From JAUIET01 sp964352475 (GTDB lineage Bacteria > Pseudomonadota > Gammaproteobacteria > Pseudomonadales > JAUIET01): a stretch of DNA of 64,000 nt. The stretch is taken from assembly GCA_964352475.1 (NCBI GenBank), contig CAYGSL010000003.1, forward strand, positions 1-64,000, written 5' to 3'. The translations under genes were made by a program, and so were the position numbers. Positions 52,100 to 60,676 of the stretch are shown here, one piece after another (the first letter of the stretch is position 1; every line of letters begins with the position of its first letter). The notes under the pieces were generated by a model. It ran no database searches and was not told the DNA's origin. It saw only the letters and a list, made by a program, of their open reading frames with translations.

Positions 52100-54100
52100 C
52101 TAAGGCGCCTGATACCAAACTGGCGATGTCCAGGCCATTTCCTGAATCTCCGTAGGATAAGAGCCATCAGAGCAAACAGCCGGACGCTGCTGTTCTTCAA
52201 GTCGCTCGCAATCGTGTACGCTCCAGCGTGGTACCGGGTGTTCTACGGCGCGAAGGTAGTAATAAGTAGATAGTGCCGGGTCAAAGTTCTGGTCGGTGTA
52301 TACGGTGCATAAGCTGTCGTGTTGTTCGGCACCACTGCTGCCAGCAATATCAATGACTTCGCTAAGCATTTTGCCGTCGGCTCGTATCCAGCCCTTGATT
52401 AACTGCAGCTTTTGCAGAGCTGTCGCACCTTCCGCTGAATCCCTCTGCACGGATGCCACAAACACCGGTTTGCTGTCTGCAGACGGTGCAGAACTCAAAT
52501 CGCCACCCATGGGCACACCTTTTGCGTAGCCTTCGCTAACAAGATCCGGACTATCGCACAGCTCGTTAGCGTAGTCCCACCCGGCAAAGAAACGTGGCAC
52601 TATTCTCGGTCCAGTTGTACCAAACACCTCGCGCCGTTGCATGGCTTCGAAGATGGCATCACGTGAGTTTTCCATTGCCCAAACACCGGCTAAACCACCG
52701 GGGTTACCATCAATATTACTGGTCAATAAACCTGGTTGAACGCGCTCTTCGGCGCTGCTTTCAAACGCTACATGCCCCCTCCAATCGCTCTCTGAAACAG
52801 CACCAGGTGTGGCGGCATGCGTATCTGTAGCGGCGATTACACCGAGTTTTACCGGGTTGAGCCCAATTTTATTTTCTTCCGCCAGCCCCACTAACAGCCC
52901 GGAACGCAGGTAATCGGTCGCATCAACGCAGCCAGCACCTAGCATACCGTTTTCACCGGTAGCCTGATCGCATTCCTCAGTCACTTCGGAAGCCGCTACC
53001 ATACGTATGTCTGCCCCACTGCCTTCTCGATTGCTGTATTCCTCCAGCTTGCCTATATGCCTGACCGCCTCGATTTCACACAACTCGTCCGGCTCGCCAA
53101 GCACGCTGCCAAGCCCATTGATGCATTCCGAATTACCTTTGTGCTGAAAAATCTCCATGATAGGTTCGCGTTGCAGGCGCGTTCGCGCATAAGCCACGCG
53201 GTTTTCCTGGGTGTTTTCCAAACGCATATACGGCGCCATCCGACCATTCGCCAAATTGCTATTATGTGGAATCGTTAGATAGTCACAGCCCTGCTCGGTA
53301 GTGCAAGCCGAATCCAGCCGGCTCCATAACTCACTATCAAAGGGAGCATCAATATAAGAGACGGGCAACTCAGGTACGTTGGCACTGCGGAAAATCACGT
53401 TTCGGTGATAATTAGAGGTGCCTGGCGTGCCCGTGTATTCATAGGCAATGAAGCTGGTGAATTCGCAGGCCGAGCTAGCGTCATTTGCTGCGGCGGCCGC
53501 ATCAGCCATTCGTTGCCATGGACCTTTCGCAAACTCCCGGCACAAACCGCCGTCCTTACCACAAATTTCCGCGATGCGCTCCGGTGTTTCGGTTGTGATT
53601 ACCTGACCCAGCATCACCATACCGGTGCGTTGATCGCCGCGGTAGCGCTTGCAAAACGCGGTGTCATAACTGGGCGAACCGTCTTCCATACATAAGCGAC
53701 GCTCGCCAAGAAATTCACCGTGATCAGTAACCGCAAGAAAATCCAGCGGTCGGTCAATTGCGTATTCTCCGGCTGGTGTACCATCGTCCGCTAATGGCCA
53801 AAATGGAATCGCATCACCCCTAGCAAAATTGTTCGCATCGATTGGCGTAGCGCCAATGCTATTGGCTGAAGCGTCAAATGAGAAACTGGTATGAACGTGC
53901 ACGTCGCCAAACAAGGCAAGCCGCTGCTCGGAATATTGCTCGCAAGGCTCCCTTGTTTGCGTATATCGCACCGCGCGCTCAGCACCAGCGTCTGTCGTTG
54001 CAGCGACTATGGGTTCTGAAACGTCGGATTGTTGCTGGTCAGCGGGATTACAGGCCGCCAGAGCTATGGCAGCGCAGACTGACAGAATTACAGGTTTCAT
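52100..54100 (-). CDS. DUF3604 domain lipoprotein
   Basis: Predicted lipoprotein of 666 residues (signal LSVCAAIALAAC, lipidated Cys17). Motifs resembling PHP-type metallohydrolases are visible: LFGDVHVHTSFSFDASA near residue 65, DFLAVTDHGEFLGE near residue 125, YLTIPHNSNLANG near 275 and GVIAATDTHAATPG near 420. They would bind several metal ions. DUF3604 proteins are widespread in marine bacteria and their substrate is unknown. It shares its 3' end with the convergent DUF4345 gene. Confidence 0.88.
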   Translation of the reverse strand: MKPVILSVCAAIALAACNPADQQQSDVSEPIVAATTDAGAERAVRYTQTREPCEQYSEQRLALFGDVHVHTSFSFDASANSIGATPIDANNFARGDAIPFWPLADDGTPAGEYAIDRPLDFLAVTDHGEFLGERRLCMEDGSPSYDTAFCKRYRGDQRTGMVMLGQVITTETPERIAEICGKDGGLCREFAKGPWQRMADAAAAANDASSACEFTSFIAYEYTGTPGTSNYHRNVIFRSANVPELPVSYIDAPFDSELWSRLDSACTTEQGCDYLTIPHNSNLANGRMAPYMRLENTQENRVAYARTRLQREPIMEIFQHKGNSECINGLGSVLGEPDELCEIEAVRHIGKLEEYSNREGSGADIRMVAASEVTEECDQATGENGMLGAGCVDATDYLRSGLLVGLAEENKIGLNPVKLGVIAATDTHAATPGAVSESDWRGHVAFESSAEERVQPGLLTSNIDGNPGGLAGVWAMENSRDAIFEAMQRREVFGTTGPRIVPRFFAGWDYANELCDSPDLVSEGYAKGVPMGGDLSSAPSADSKPVFVASVQRDSAEGATALQKLQLIKGWIRADGKMLSEVIDIAGSSGAEQHDSLCTVYTDQNFDPALSTYYYLRAVEHPVPRWSVHDCERLEEQQRPAVCSDGSYPTEIQEMAWTSPVWYQAP

Positions 54101-54189
54101 AGTGTTCTCCGCATTGGTCTGCGGCTAGTTTACCGCAGACCTTCAACGTTGAGTCCACTAATGAATTGGAAAAAGTGTCTTACTGAATG

Positions 54190-55332
54190 TTAGGCTTCGC
54201 TGAAGACAGACTCGCTATTAAGTCCTTGCTTCTCCAGAACACCGCGTAAACGCTTTAGTGCTTCTACTTGAATCTGACGAACACGTTCACGTGTTAAGCC
54301 TATTTCATGGCCCACCATTTCAAGCGTGCTGGGCTCGTGACCTAGCAAGCCAAACCGTCTGGCGATCACCTCGCGTTGCTTTTCTGACAACTCAAGCAAC
54401 CAGGCACTGATGCTGGCACGCATATCACTGTCTTGCAGCAATGTTTGCGGGTCAGACACCTTTTGATCGGCAATAGTATCGAGCACGGTTTTATCAGAAT
54501 CCGCGCTCAGAGGTGTGTCTACTGACGTTACCCGCTCATTGAGCTTGAGCATCTTTTTAACGTCATCAATTGGCTTGTCCAGCAGCTCGGCAATTTCTTC
54601 CGCACTGGGCTCATGATCCAGTTTTTGCGCCAGCTCACGAGCCGCACGCAGATACACATTCAGCTCTTTAACAACATGGATTGGCAAGCGAATGGTTCGT
54701 GTTTGATTCATGATGGCACGTTCGATTGTTTGTCGAATCCACCAGGTTGCGTAGGTTGAAAAACGAAAACCTCGTTCCGGGTCAAATTTCTCAACGGCAC
54801 GAATCAAACCAAGATTGCCTTCTTCTATAAGATCAAGCAATGAGAGGCCGCGATTAAGGTAACGCCTGGCAATTTTGACCACTAGGCGCAAATTACTCTC
54901 AATCATACGCTTGCGACCTGCGTCTTCACCACGCTGCGCCATGCGCGCAAAGTGCACTTCTTCTTCCGCAGACAGCAATGGCGAGAAGCCGATTTCGCTC
55001 AGATAGAGTTGTGTGGCGTCAAAGTTGCCACCAACATCCTCATCACGCTCTTCGCGAATTTCACGAACAGGGTCAGTATTTATTTTCTTTGTAGCTTTGC
55101 TCTTGCTTGCTTTGGCTGTTTTTGCTGGAGCGTCGTCGGTTTGGACTTTGCGTGGTCGCCCGCGTTTTGGTTTTGCGGTTTCTACTGGGTCTTGTATTTC
55201 CAATGTTTCGGTCACTTGTTCGTCATTTTGAGCTTTAGCAGGTGCGGTAGCTTTCGCTGATTTCCTGGGACGTCCTTTTTGCTTCTTGGGCTCACCGGAT
55301 TCTGGTAGAGCATTTTCGTTCCCAGCCTGCAT
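54190..55332 (-). CDS. rpoS: RNA polymerase sigma factor RpoS with AT-hook-like N-terminal extension
   Basis: Stationary-phase/general stress sigma factor of 380 residues. Region 1.2 (FDATQLYLSEIGFSPLLSAE) starts at about residue 104. Regions 2 (NLRLVVKIARRYLNRGLSLL, FSTYATWWIRQTIERAIM), 3 and 4 (FGLLGHEPSTLEMVGHEIGL, RERVRQIQVEALKRLR) are complete. The first 100 residues are lysine/alanine-rich and contain GRPRK at 20-24 and KRGRPRK at 56-62; the second includes the RGRP core of AT-hooks. This extension is about 50 residues longer than in E. coli RpoS. AAGAAGG precedes the ATG. It lies after nlpD as usual; an RssB-like gene is 48 kb away. Confidence 0.95.
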   Translation of the reverse strand: MQAGNENALPESGEPKKQKGRPRKSAKATAPAKAQNDEQVTETLEIQDPVETAKPKRGRPRKVQTDDAPAKTAKASKSKATKKINTDPVREIREERDEDVGGNFDATQLYLSEIGFSPLLSAEEEVHFARMAQRGEDAGRKRMIESNLRLVVKIARRYLNRGLSLLDLIEEGNLGLIRAVEKFDPERGFRFSTYATWWIRQTIERAIMNQTRTIRLPIHVVKELNVYLRAARELAQKLDHEPSAEEIAELLDKPIDDVKKMLKLNERVTSVDTPLSADSDKTVLDTIADQKVSDPQTLLQDSDMRASISAWLLELSEKQREVIARRFGLLGHEPSTLEMVGHEIGLTRERVRQIQVEALKRLRGVLEKQGLNSESVFSEA

Positions 55333-55516
55333 AACAACACCTTCTTCTGTCGGTTACATACTTATCACAAATAAGGATCGCTAAAGTATAGACGCTGATT
55401 TGTGACCCTGTTCAACAATTCATTGCTAAATTGTTGACGTTTATTTTCGTTGTGCTGGCGTGTTCTGTGCATAGGCCTGTGCACAAAAATAAGCCAGCGT
55501 CAAAGCCAAGACTGTC

Positions 55517-56272
55517 TTAGCCGCGCTTTGGTAAAAAACTTAGCGGGTTGACCGGCTTGCCTTCCTTTCGGATTTCAAAATGCAATTTCGCTTTTCTCGC
55601 AACACCACTCTTACCTATTTCGGCAATTTTCTGCCCTTCTTTAACTTGCTGACCTTCTTTCACCAATAAACGACTGTTATAGGCGTAAGCGCTTAAATAC
55701 TCCGCATTGTGTTTTACAATCAGCAGGTTTCCATAGCCTCGTATACCGTTCCCCGAGTAAACCACTTTGCCCGCACGCGTTGAATAGACCGCTTGGCCGA
55801 GCTCACCTTCAATGTCTATTCCTTTGCTGGCAAGTTGGCCGCCTGAATTTTGACCAAAGCGATTCAGCACTCTTCCATTCGTTGGCCAACGCCATGCCGC
55901 CGGTTCACTGTTTGCCATAACAGCTTTGGCTTCTTCGTTTTGTTTGATCCTTGGCTTAGTTTTTGGCGAAACCCTCCGACTGCTTAACTGCAAACGCTCG
56001 CCGGCATGGATCACGTATGGCGCAGGAATATTATTGGTTCGCGCGAGCTGCTTGAAATCCTGCCCATACATCCAGGCAATGGAATACAAGGTTTCACCAC
56101 GTTGCACTGAATGAGTGCCTGATGCCGGTATTGCCTGGCGTACCAATTTTCCTCGACTGCCAGCAACCGCATCACGCTCAACAACAGGAATAGCGCTGCC
56201 GCTACATGCCGCTATCAAAATGCACAGGCTGCCAAACCCTGCATACCGCGCTGTGGATTGCCATGCCCACAT
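55517..56272 (-). CDS. nlpD: NlpD-like LysM/LytM-domain lipoprotein
   Basis: Cell-division amidase activator of 251 residues. The N-terminus is a lipoprotein signal (CILIAACS). A LysM domain (about 58-105) includes HSVQRGETLYSIAWMYGQDF and HAGERLQLSSR. The C-terminal M23 domain (about 140-250) has GVARKAKLHFEIRKEGKPVN, but its zinc site is degenerate, as expected for NlpD: only the single His of LHFEIR is visible and the HxxxD position reads GIDIEG. It should activate AmiC rather than cut peptidoglycan. It precedes rpoS, the standard order, so the rpoS promoter may lie within it. Confidence 0.92.
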   Translation of the reverse strand: MWAWQSTARYAGFGSLCILIAACSGSAIPVVERDAVAGSRGKLVRQAIPASGTHSVQRGETLYSIAWMYGQDFKQLARTNNIPAPYVIHAGERLQLSSRRVSPKTKPRIKQNEEAKAVMANSEPAAWRWPTNGRVLNRFGQNSGGQLASKGIDIEGELGQAVYSTRAGKVVYSGNGIRGYGNLLIVKHNAEYLSAYAYNSRLLVKEGQQVKEGQKIAEIGKSGVARKAKLHFEIRKEGKPVNPLSFLPKRG

Positions 56273-56410
56273 TGTTCGTTATTCCGTAATGCCGAATACC
56301 ATGCTGCAATCAAATCGAATACAGCGCAAGCTGAAACGCGAATATGTGTTAAGAATTGGTCTTATATCACTGTTTTAGAAGAGAATTGTACGGATATTCC
56401 AGAAAGACGA

Positions 56411-57328
56411 TCAAGATTCTTTCGGTTGTTCACCTGGGCCTAGCCTGGACATAAGCCACACCAGCACCACACCAAACACCATCAGGCCAACGACAGTAAT
56501 CGTGTATGGGTCCTGTCCCGTCAGCTGTGCAAATTCGTTTGGCGTCAGGTTCTCGGTGCGTAACGCCACCACCCGACCATCCGATTTCTCGTAACTTTCA
56601 ACCACATGCTGCCATGGCCATACCATTGCCAATGACCCTGCCAGAAAACCGGTAAGCAAGGCCAGCACGGGCGCGCGAAAACGAGTAATGAGATAAGACA
56701 GCACATGCGAAAAGCCAAGCAGACCCACCAGGCAGCCCGCGGCAAAAACAACAATAAACGCTAGGTCAAACGACTTCAGCGCATTGATCACGGTCGGGTA
56801 CATGCCAATGATCAATAGAATAAAGCTACCCGATATGCCTGGTAATATCATTGCGCAAATAGCAATTGCGCCGCTGAAGAATACGGTGGCCGTGGTCGCT
56901 TCTATTTCAGTTGGCCGAATATTTCCAATAAGAATTGCAATCGCAATTCCGCTGAGAAGAAACACACATTCCTGCCAGCGCCATTTAACCTGCATGCCCA
57001 GGTAGACACATGACGCAATAATCAGGCCGAAGAAAAAACCCCAAACGGCACTAGGATAGTTAGCCAGCAACCAACTAATAACTCTGGCTAGAGATAATAT
57101 GCTCAAGGCGATGCCGGAACCCAGCACTGCTAAAAACGTGCCGTCAACGTGCGCCCAGGCAGCGGCAATTCCATTTTTAAAAAACACCGCGACTGCCGAA
57201 GGAACGGATCGAATGGCATTTAACAGCCGGAAGTAAATACCACTAATGAATGCGATAGTGCCGCCGGAAACACCAGGTACCACATCTGCAGCGCCCATGG
57301 CTGCACCGGTCAGAAACAATCGCAACAT
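56411..57328 (-). CDS. DUF368/PopT-family undecaprenyl-phosphate translocase
   Basis: Polytopic inner-membrane protein of 305 residues with about nine hydrophobic segments. Two internally related motifs are seen: ADVVPGVSGGTIAFISGIYF near the N-terminus and MILPGISGSFILLIIGMYPT in the middle. These are hallmarks of DUF368, shown in other bacteria to recycle the lipid carrier undecaprenyl phosphate across the membrane. It lies between pcm (10-base gap) and nlpD, a slot often filled by yqaA or nothing. A role in envelope synthesis fits its cell-envelope neighbours. Confidence 0.88.
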   Translation of the reverse strand: MLRLFLTGAAMGAADVVPGVSGGTIAFISGIYFRLLNAIRSVPSAVAVFFKNGIAAAWAHVDGTFLAVLGSGIALSILSLARVISWLLANYPSAVWGFFFGLIIASCVYLGMQVKWRWQECVFLLSGIAIAILIGNIRPTEIEATTATVFFSGAIAICAMILPGISGSFILLIIGMYPTVINALKSFDLAFIVVFAAGCLVGLLGFSHVLSYLITRFRAPVLALLTGFLAGSLAMVWPWQHVVESYEKSDGRVVALRTENLTPNEFAQLTGQDPYTITVVGLMVFGVVLVWLMSRLGPGEQPKES

Positions 57329-57338
57329 TGCGCAACCC

Positions 57339-57968
57339 TCAACAGACGCCCGCTTTTAGCGGAACAAAACGTACCGGCTCTATATTGTTTACCTGCCAAC
57401 CTTGCTCAGTTCGCGTAACTACCTGCAATTCCTGCTGTGACTCGCCAACCGGTGTAATCAGCCGCCCGCCAATCCTTAACTGATCATAAAACGCCTGCGG
57501 GATGTTTGCTGGAGCAGCCGTGGAGATAATCACATCGAATGGTGCTTCACCCGACCATCCTGCAAAACCATCCGCGTAGCGTAGTTGAACGTTGCGAAGC
57601 TGCATAAGACTTAGCCGACGCCGCGCTTTCTCCTGCAGTGGTCGGATACGCTCCACGCTAAACACCCTCGGTACCAATTGCGCAAGCACCGCCGTTTGAT
57701 ACCCGGAGCCAGTGCCAATCTCCAGCACTTTGTCAGCGGCACCGTGCGCCAGTACCAGCTCAGTCATTCGGGCAACGATATAGGGCTGCGACAGGGTTTG
57801 CTCAAAGCCGATTGGTAGAGCGCAGTCTTCATACGCTCGGTGTGCCAGTGCTTCGTCCAGAAAAATATGTCTGGGTGTTGCACGCAGTGTATCTAATACT
57901 TTTTCGCTTGTTATACCCTGTTCGCGCAGGCGTTGAATCAGCCTTTCGCGCGTACGCTCAGACGTCAT
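57339..57968 (-). CDS. pcm: Protein-L-isoaspartate O-methyltransferase
   Basis: Repairs damaged isoaspartyl residues by methylation with S-adenosylmethionine. The 209-residue product has LPIGFEQTLSQPYIVARMTE, the SAM motif VLEIGTGSGYQTAVLAQL and the late segment FDVIISTAAPANIPQAFYDQ. ATG 57968 is chosen because AAAGGAA lies about seven bases upstream; the longer start at 57998 has none. The gene order truD-pcm-nlpD-rpoS is conserved, except that surE is missing here between truD and pcm. Confidence 0.95.
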   Translation of the reverse strand: MTSERTRERLIQRLREQGITSEKVLDTLRATPRHIFLDEALAHRAYEDCALPIGFEQTLSQPYIVARMTELVLAHGAADKVLEIGTGSGYQTAVLAQLVPRVFSVERIRPLQEKARRRLSLMQLRNVQLRYADGFAGWSGEAPFDVIISTAAPANIPQAFYDQLRIGGRLITPVGESQQELQVVTRTEQGWQVNNIEPVRFVPLKAGVC

Positions 57969-58056
57969 GCCGATTCCTTTGAGATTAATGCTATTCACTC
58001 AGCCACGGACTCCAAATTCTGTTTGCCTTGGTATTATACGCAGCAACGCCTTGTTG

Positions 58057-59124
58057 TTAACGCGTGGTTGCTTGCACAATTTCACGTATCAGGCTGGTCG
58101 CATAACTGCCACGGCGCAAAGCAAATTCAAGACGCAGCTCGGCGTCATTGATTTGCCAGGACAAGTCAACCGCAAACGCTCTCAGCGCACGCCTCGCCGC
58201 TGCCATTGCAATGCCTTCCAGGCCTTGCACAAGCGCGACCTCAGCCGCCAAAACTTGACTCTCCAGTGCAAGCGCTAGTGCTTCCGGTTGCAGACCACCT
58301 ACGCCATGCAATGGCCCTGTCGGGTGCAACTCTCCGGCGGTTACACGGGCTTGCAAGTCGTCATCTAGCACCTGACTAAACACACTGTTGCGCCCATCTA
58401 ACTGCAACACGTCGCCTTCAAGTGCCTGGTTCCAGCAGTCATTTTGGATACGTTCTGACAACACTTTATTAAATAACAGAGCACGGCTTGCGGATAACAG
58501 AAAACCGTCTTTGCCGCGAGCTCTGAACTTGCCCGGCCGTCGTCGCTCAAGTCGCTTGAACAGGGCGAGGGCTGCATCAATATTTGAACCATTGTGGCCA
58601 AATCGTTGTTCGCCAAAATAATTTGGGAAGCCACTGGACTGGATCTGTATCAGGCGCCGCTCCAGCTCAGCTTGGTCAGCCGACAGCTCGCGAAGCGTAA
58701 TGGCAAAACGATTGATATTGTGCGATCCCACGCGTAATTTCTTACGATGCCGCTTGCTGTCAATTACCCGAAGCTGCGCAGATTCGAGATGTGACCAATC
58801 AGGCGTGTTGTGTACGCCGCAATGCACACTAAACCACTGGCGGGTGATGGCGCGTCTATCCTTCAGACCACAGTAACCAATGCCGGTAGATTGGACGTTT
58901 GCAATTTTCTGCAACGTTTGTGCTACATCAGCCGTGTTTTTATCCTGTTTTTCAATATAGAGACAAACGTGCTCGCCTTCTCCGTCGAGTTGGAAGCCCA
59001 GCTCTTCATGCACAACGAAATCTTCACATTCTGCTTTTAAGCGCCCCGTCGCTGACGGCATGCCGTATGCAAAAGCAAATTCCGGAATGGTGCTTTGCCT
59101 GGCGTCGTGAAGATCATTAGACAT
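58057..59124 (-). CDS. truD: tRNA pseudouridine(13) synthase TruD
   Basis: Converts uridine 13 of tRNA-Glu to pseudouridine. The 355-residue protein has the catalytic Asp89 in GIGYCGLKDRRAITRQWFSV, the N-terminal CEDFVVHEELGF, and PNYFGEQRFGHNGSNIDAA in the TRUD domain. Length and motifs fit. It begins directly after the ispF stop, with no spacer, so it is probably cotranscribed with the isoprenoid genes. Confidence 0.96.
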   Translation of the reverse strand: MSNDLHDARQSTIPEFAFAYGMPSATGRLKAECEDFVVHEELGFQLDGEGEHVCLYIEKQDKNTADVAQTLQKIANVQSTGIGYCGLKDRRAITRQWFSVHCGVHNTPDWSHLESAQLRVIDSKRHRKKLRVGSHNINRFAITLRELSADQAELERRLIQIQSSGFPNYFGEQRFGHNGSNIDAALALFKRLERRRPGKFRARGKDGFLLSASRALLFNKVLSERIQNDCWNQALEGDVLQLDGRNSVFSQVLDDDLQARVTAGELHPTGPLHGVGGLQPEALALALESQVLAAEVALVQGLEGIAMAAARRALRAFAVDLSWQINDAELRLEFALRRGSYATSLIREIVQATTR

Positions 59125-59613
59125 TCAATGGGAGGTCTCTATTAACACCACCGCATGGGCCGCCAAACCCTCACTTCGACCAAGGTAGCCCAGCTTTTCA
59201 GTGGTGGTGGCCTTAATATTGATCTGTTCAACAGCACAATCAAACTCTGCCGCTATCGTGCTTCGCATACTGTCTTTATAATCGCTGACGCGTGGTTGCT
59301 GCGCGACGATGGTGATATCTGCGTTTACTAATTGGTAGCCGATTTGTTCAAGCTTTGCGATCGTTTGGCGGAGAAGCTCCTTACTGTCTATGCCACTCAA
59401 AGACGGATCAGTGTCAGGAAAATGCTGGCCAATATCGCCAAGCGCGGCCGCGCCAAACAGCGCATCGCATAAAGCGTGCAACACCACATCACCGTCGGAG
59501 TGCGCGTTCACGCCACGATCATGCGGAATGTGCACGCCACCAAGCATCACGTGGTCACCATCCCCCGCTGCTTCCTTAAACGCATGAACATCATAGCCAT
59601 GGCCTATACGCAT
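59125..59613 (-). CDS. ispF: 2-C-methyl-D-erythritol 2,4-cyclodiphosphate synthase
   Basis: Fifth enzyme of the MEP isoprenoid pathway; it forms the cyclic diphosphate with release of CMP. The 162-residue product has the metal ligands Asp8 and His10 in GHGYDVHAF and the His in HSDGDVVLHALCDALFGAAA. LGDIGQHFPDTDPSLSGIDS and the C-terminal KATTTEKLGYLGRSEGL are diagnostic. Its start overlaps the ispD stop by one base (TAATG). Confidence 0.97.
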   Translation of the reverse strand: MRIGHGYDVHAFKEAAGDGDHVMLGGVHIPHDRGVNAHSDGDVVLHALCDALFGAAALGDIGQHFPDTDPSLSGIDSKELLRQTIAKLEQIGYQLVNADITIVAQQPRVSDYKDSMRSTIAAEFDCAVEQINIKATTTEKLGYLGRSEGLAAHAVVLIETSH

Positions 59614-60341
59614 TATTCAGTCACCTCTTCCGACTGCTGCCGTAGTGTCGCCTCTATCGCGGCCACATCATCGCCGTAGGTTAATTTGATATTGTTTCGC
59701 CGCCCCGTATGCAGCAGAACTTTGTGCCCCATACGCTCAATAGCCGACGATTCATCGCTGACCGGTACACCCGCGCTAGCCGCATCCTGCAATGCGCTGC
59801 GTAACAGTTCATAACGAAAAATCTGCGGGGTTTGCGCTTGATAAATAACCCGGCGATCCAAAGTTTTCACTACATGCCCGTCCGGATCTACCTGTTTAAG
59901 TGTATCAACCGCAGGTATGCTCAGTACGCCCCCAACCTTGTGGCCTTGCAAGGCTTCCAACATCGACACGATGTCCTCGGTGGCGACACAGGGCCTGGCT
60001 GCGTCATGTACTAACACCCAGTCATTTGAATCCGCTACGCTTTGAAGAGCCGACAATCCGGCGAGCACTGAGTCTGAGCGCTGCTGGCCGCCTTCAACAG
60101 TTTGTATTTGTGGGTGGGAAGCGATTTGCAGTTGAGACCAGTAGGGATCGGCCTGCGCCACCGCCACCATTATTCGCACACCCGGGCAGGCACGCAGAAT
60201 CGCCTGCAAAGAGTGCTCTATTACACTTTTACCTAGTATTGAAAAATACTGCTTGGGTTTTTGCTCGCAGGCCTGGTTTGCAAATCGCTGCCCGAATCCA
60301 GCGGCTGGCACCACCGCCCAGCGGCACATCTCACTCGCCAC
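59613..60341 (-). CDS. ispD: 2-C-methyl-D-erythritol 4-phosphate cytidylyltransferase
   Basis: Third enzyme of the MEP isoprenoid pathway; it joins CMP to methylerythritol phosphate. The nucleotide-binding N-terminus is VVPAAGFGQRF, followed by KPKQYFSILGKSVIEHSLQA. VLVHDAARPCV and TLKQVDPDGHVVKTLDRR are also characteristic. The 242-residue length is normal. It lies between ftsB and ispF, the usual order. Confidence 0.96.
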   Translation of the reverse strand: MASEMCRWAVVPAAGFGQRFANQACEQKPKQYFSILGKSVIEHSLQAILRACPGVRIMVAVAQADPYWSQLQIASHPQIQTVEGGQQRSDSVLAGLSALQSVADSNDWVLVHDAARPCVATEDIVSMLEALQGHKVGGVLSIPAVDTLKQVDPDGHVVKTLDRRVIYQAQTPQIFRYELLRSALQDAASAGVPVSDESSAIERMGHKVLLHTGRRNNIKLTYGDDVAAIEATLRQQSEEVTE

Positions 60342-60373
60342 TGCGCATTCCAGCGACTACTTCGCGCACCATG

Positions 60374-60661
60374 TCAGTACTCTGGCTCATCAACAAACAG
60401 GTAAAACGTTTCGCCTTGCTTGATCATGCCCAGCTCTTGTCTGGCCCGCTGCTCTATGGCTGACGGGTCATTTTTAAGGCTGAAAATTTCTCTCTCAAGG
60501 CGCACATTTCGGGATTTATGCTCGGCTACTCGCTGTTGCTGCTTTTCTATACCGCCACGCAAACTGTGCACATGCGCCAGACTGCCTTCACCAACCCATA
60601 AACTGCGCTGCAACAAGACCAGAACGGTCAGCAGCACCAGGCTGAAGAATTTATCGATCAT
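60374..60661 (-). CDS. ftsB: Cell division protein FtsB
   Basis: Small bitopic inner-membrane protein of 95 residues that forms the FtsQBL complex. One membrane segment (FFSLVLLTVLVLLQRSLWVG) is followed by a periplasmic coiled coil (HSLRGGIEKQQQRVAEHKSR). IEQRARQELGMIKQGETFY matches the conserved FtsB end. It lies 15 bases after eno and 32 bases before ispD. Confidence 0.94.
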   Translation of the reverse strand: MIDKFFSLVLLTVLVLLQRSLWVGEGSLAHVHSLRGGIEKQQQRVAEHKSRNVRLEREIFSLKNDPSAIEQRARQELGMIKQGETFYLFVDEPEY

Positions 60662-60676
60662 CAGGATAGTGGGGGC

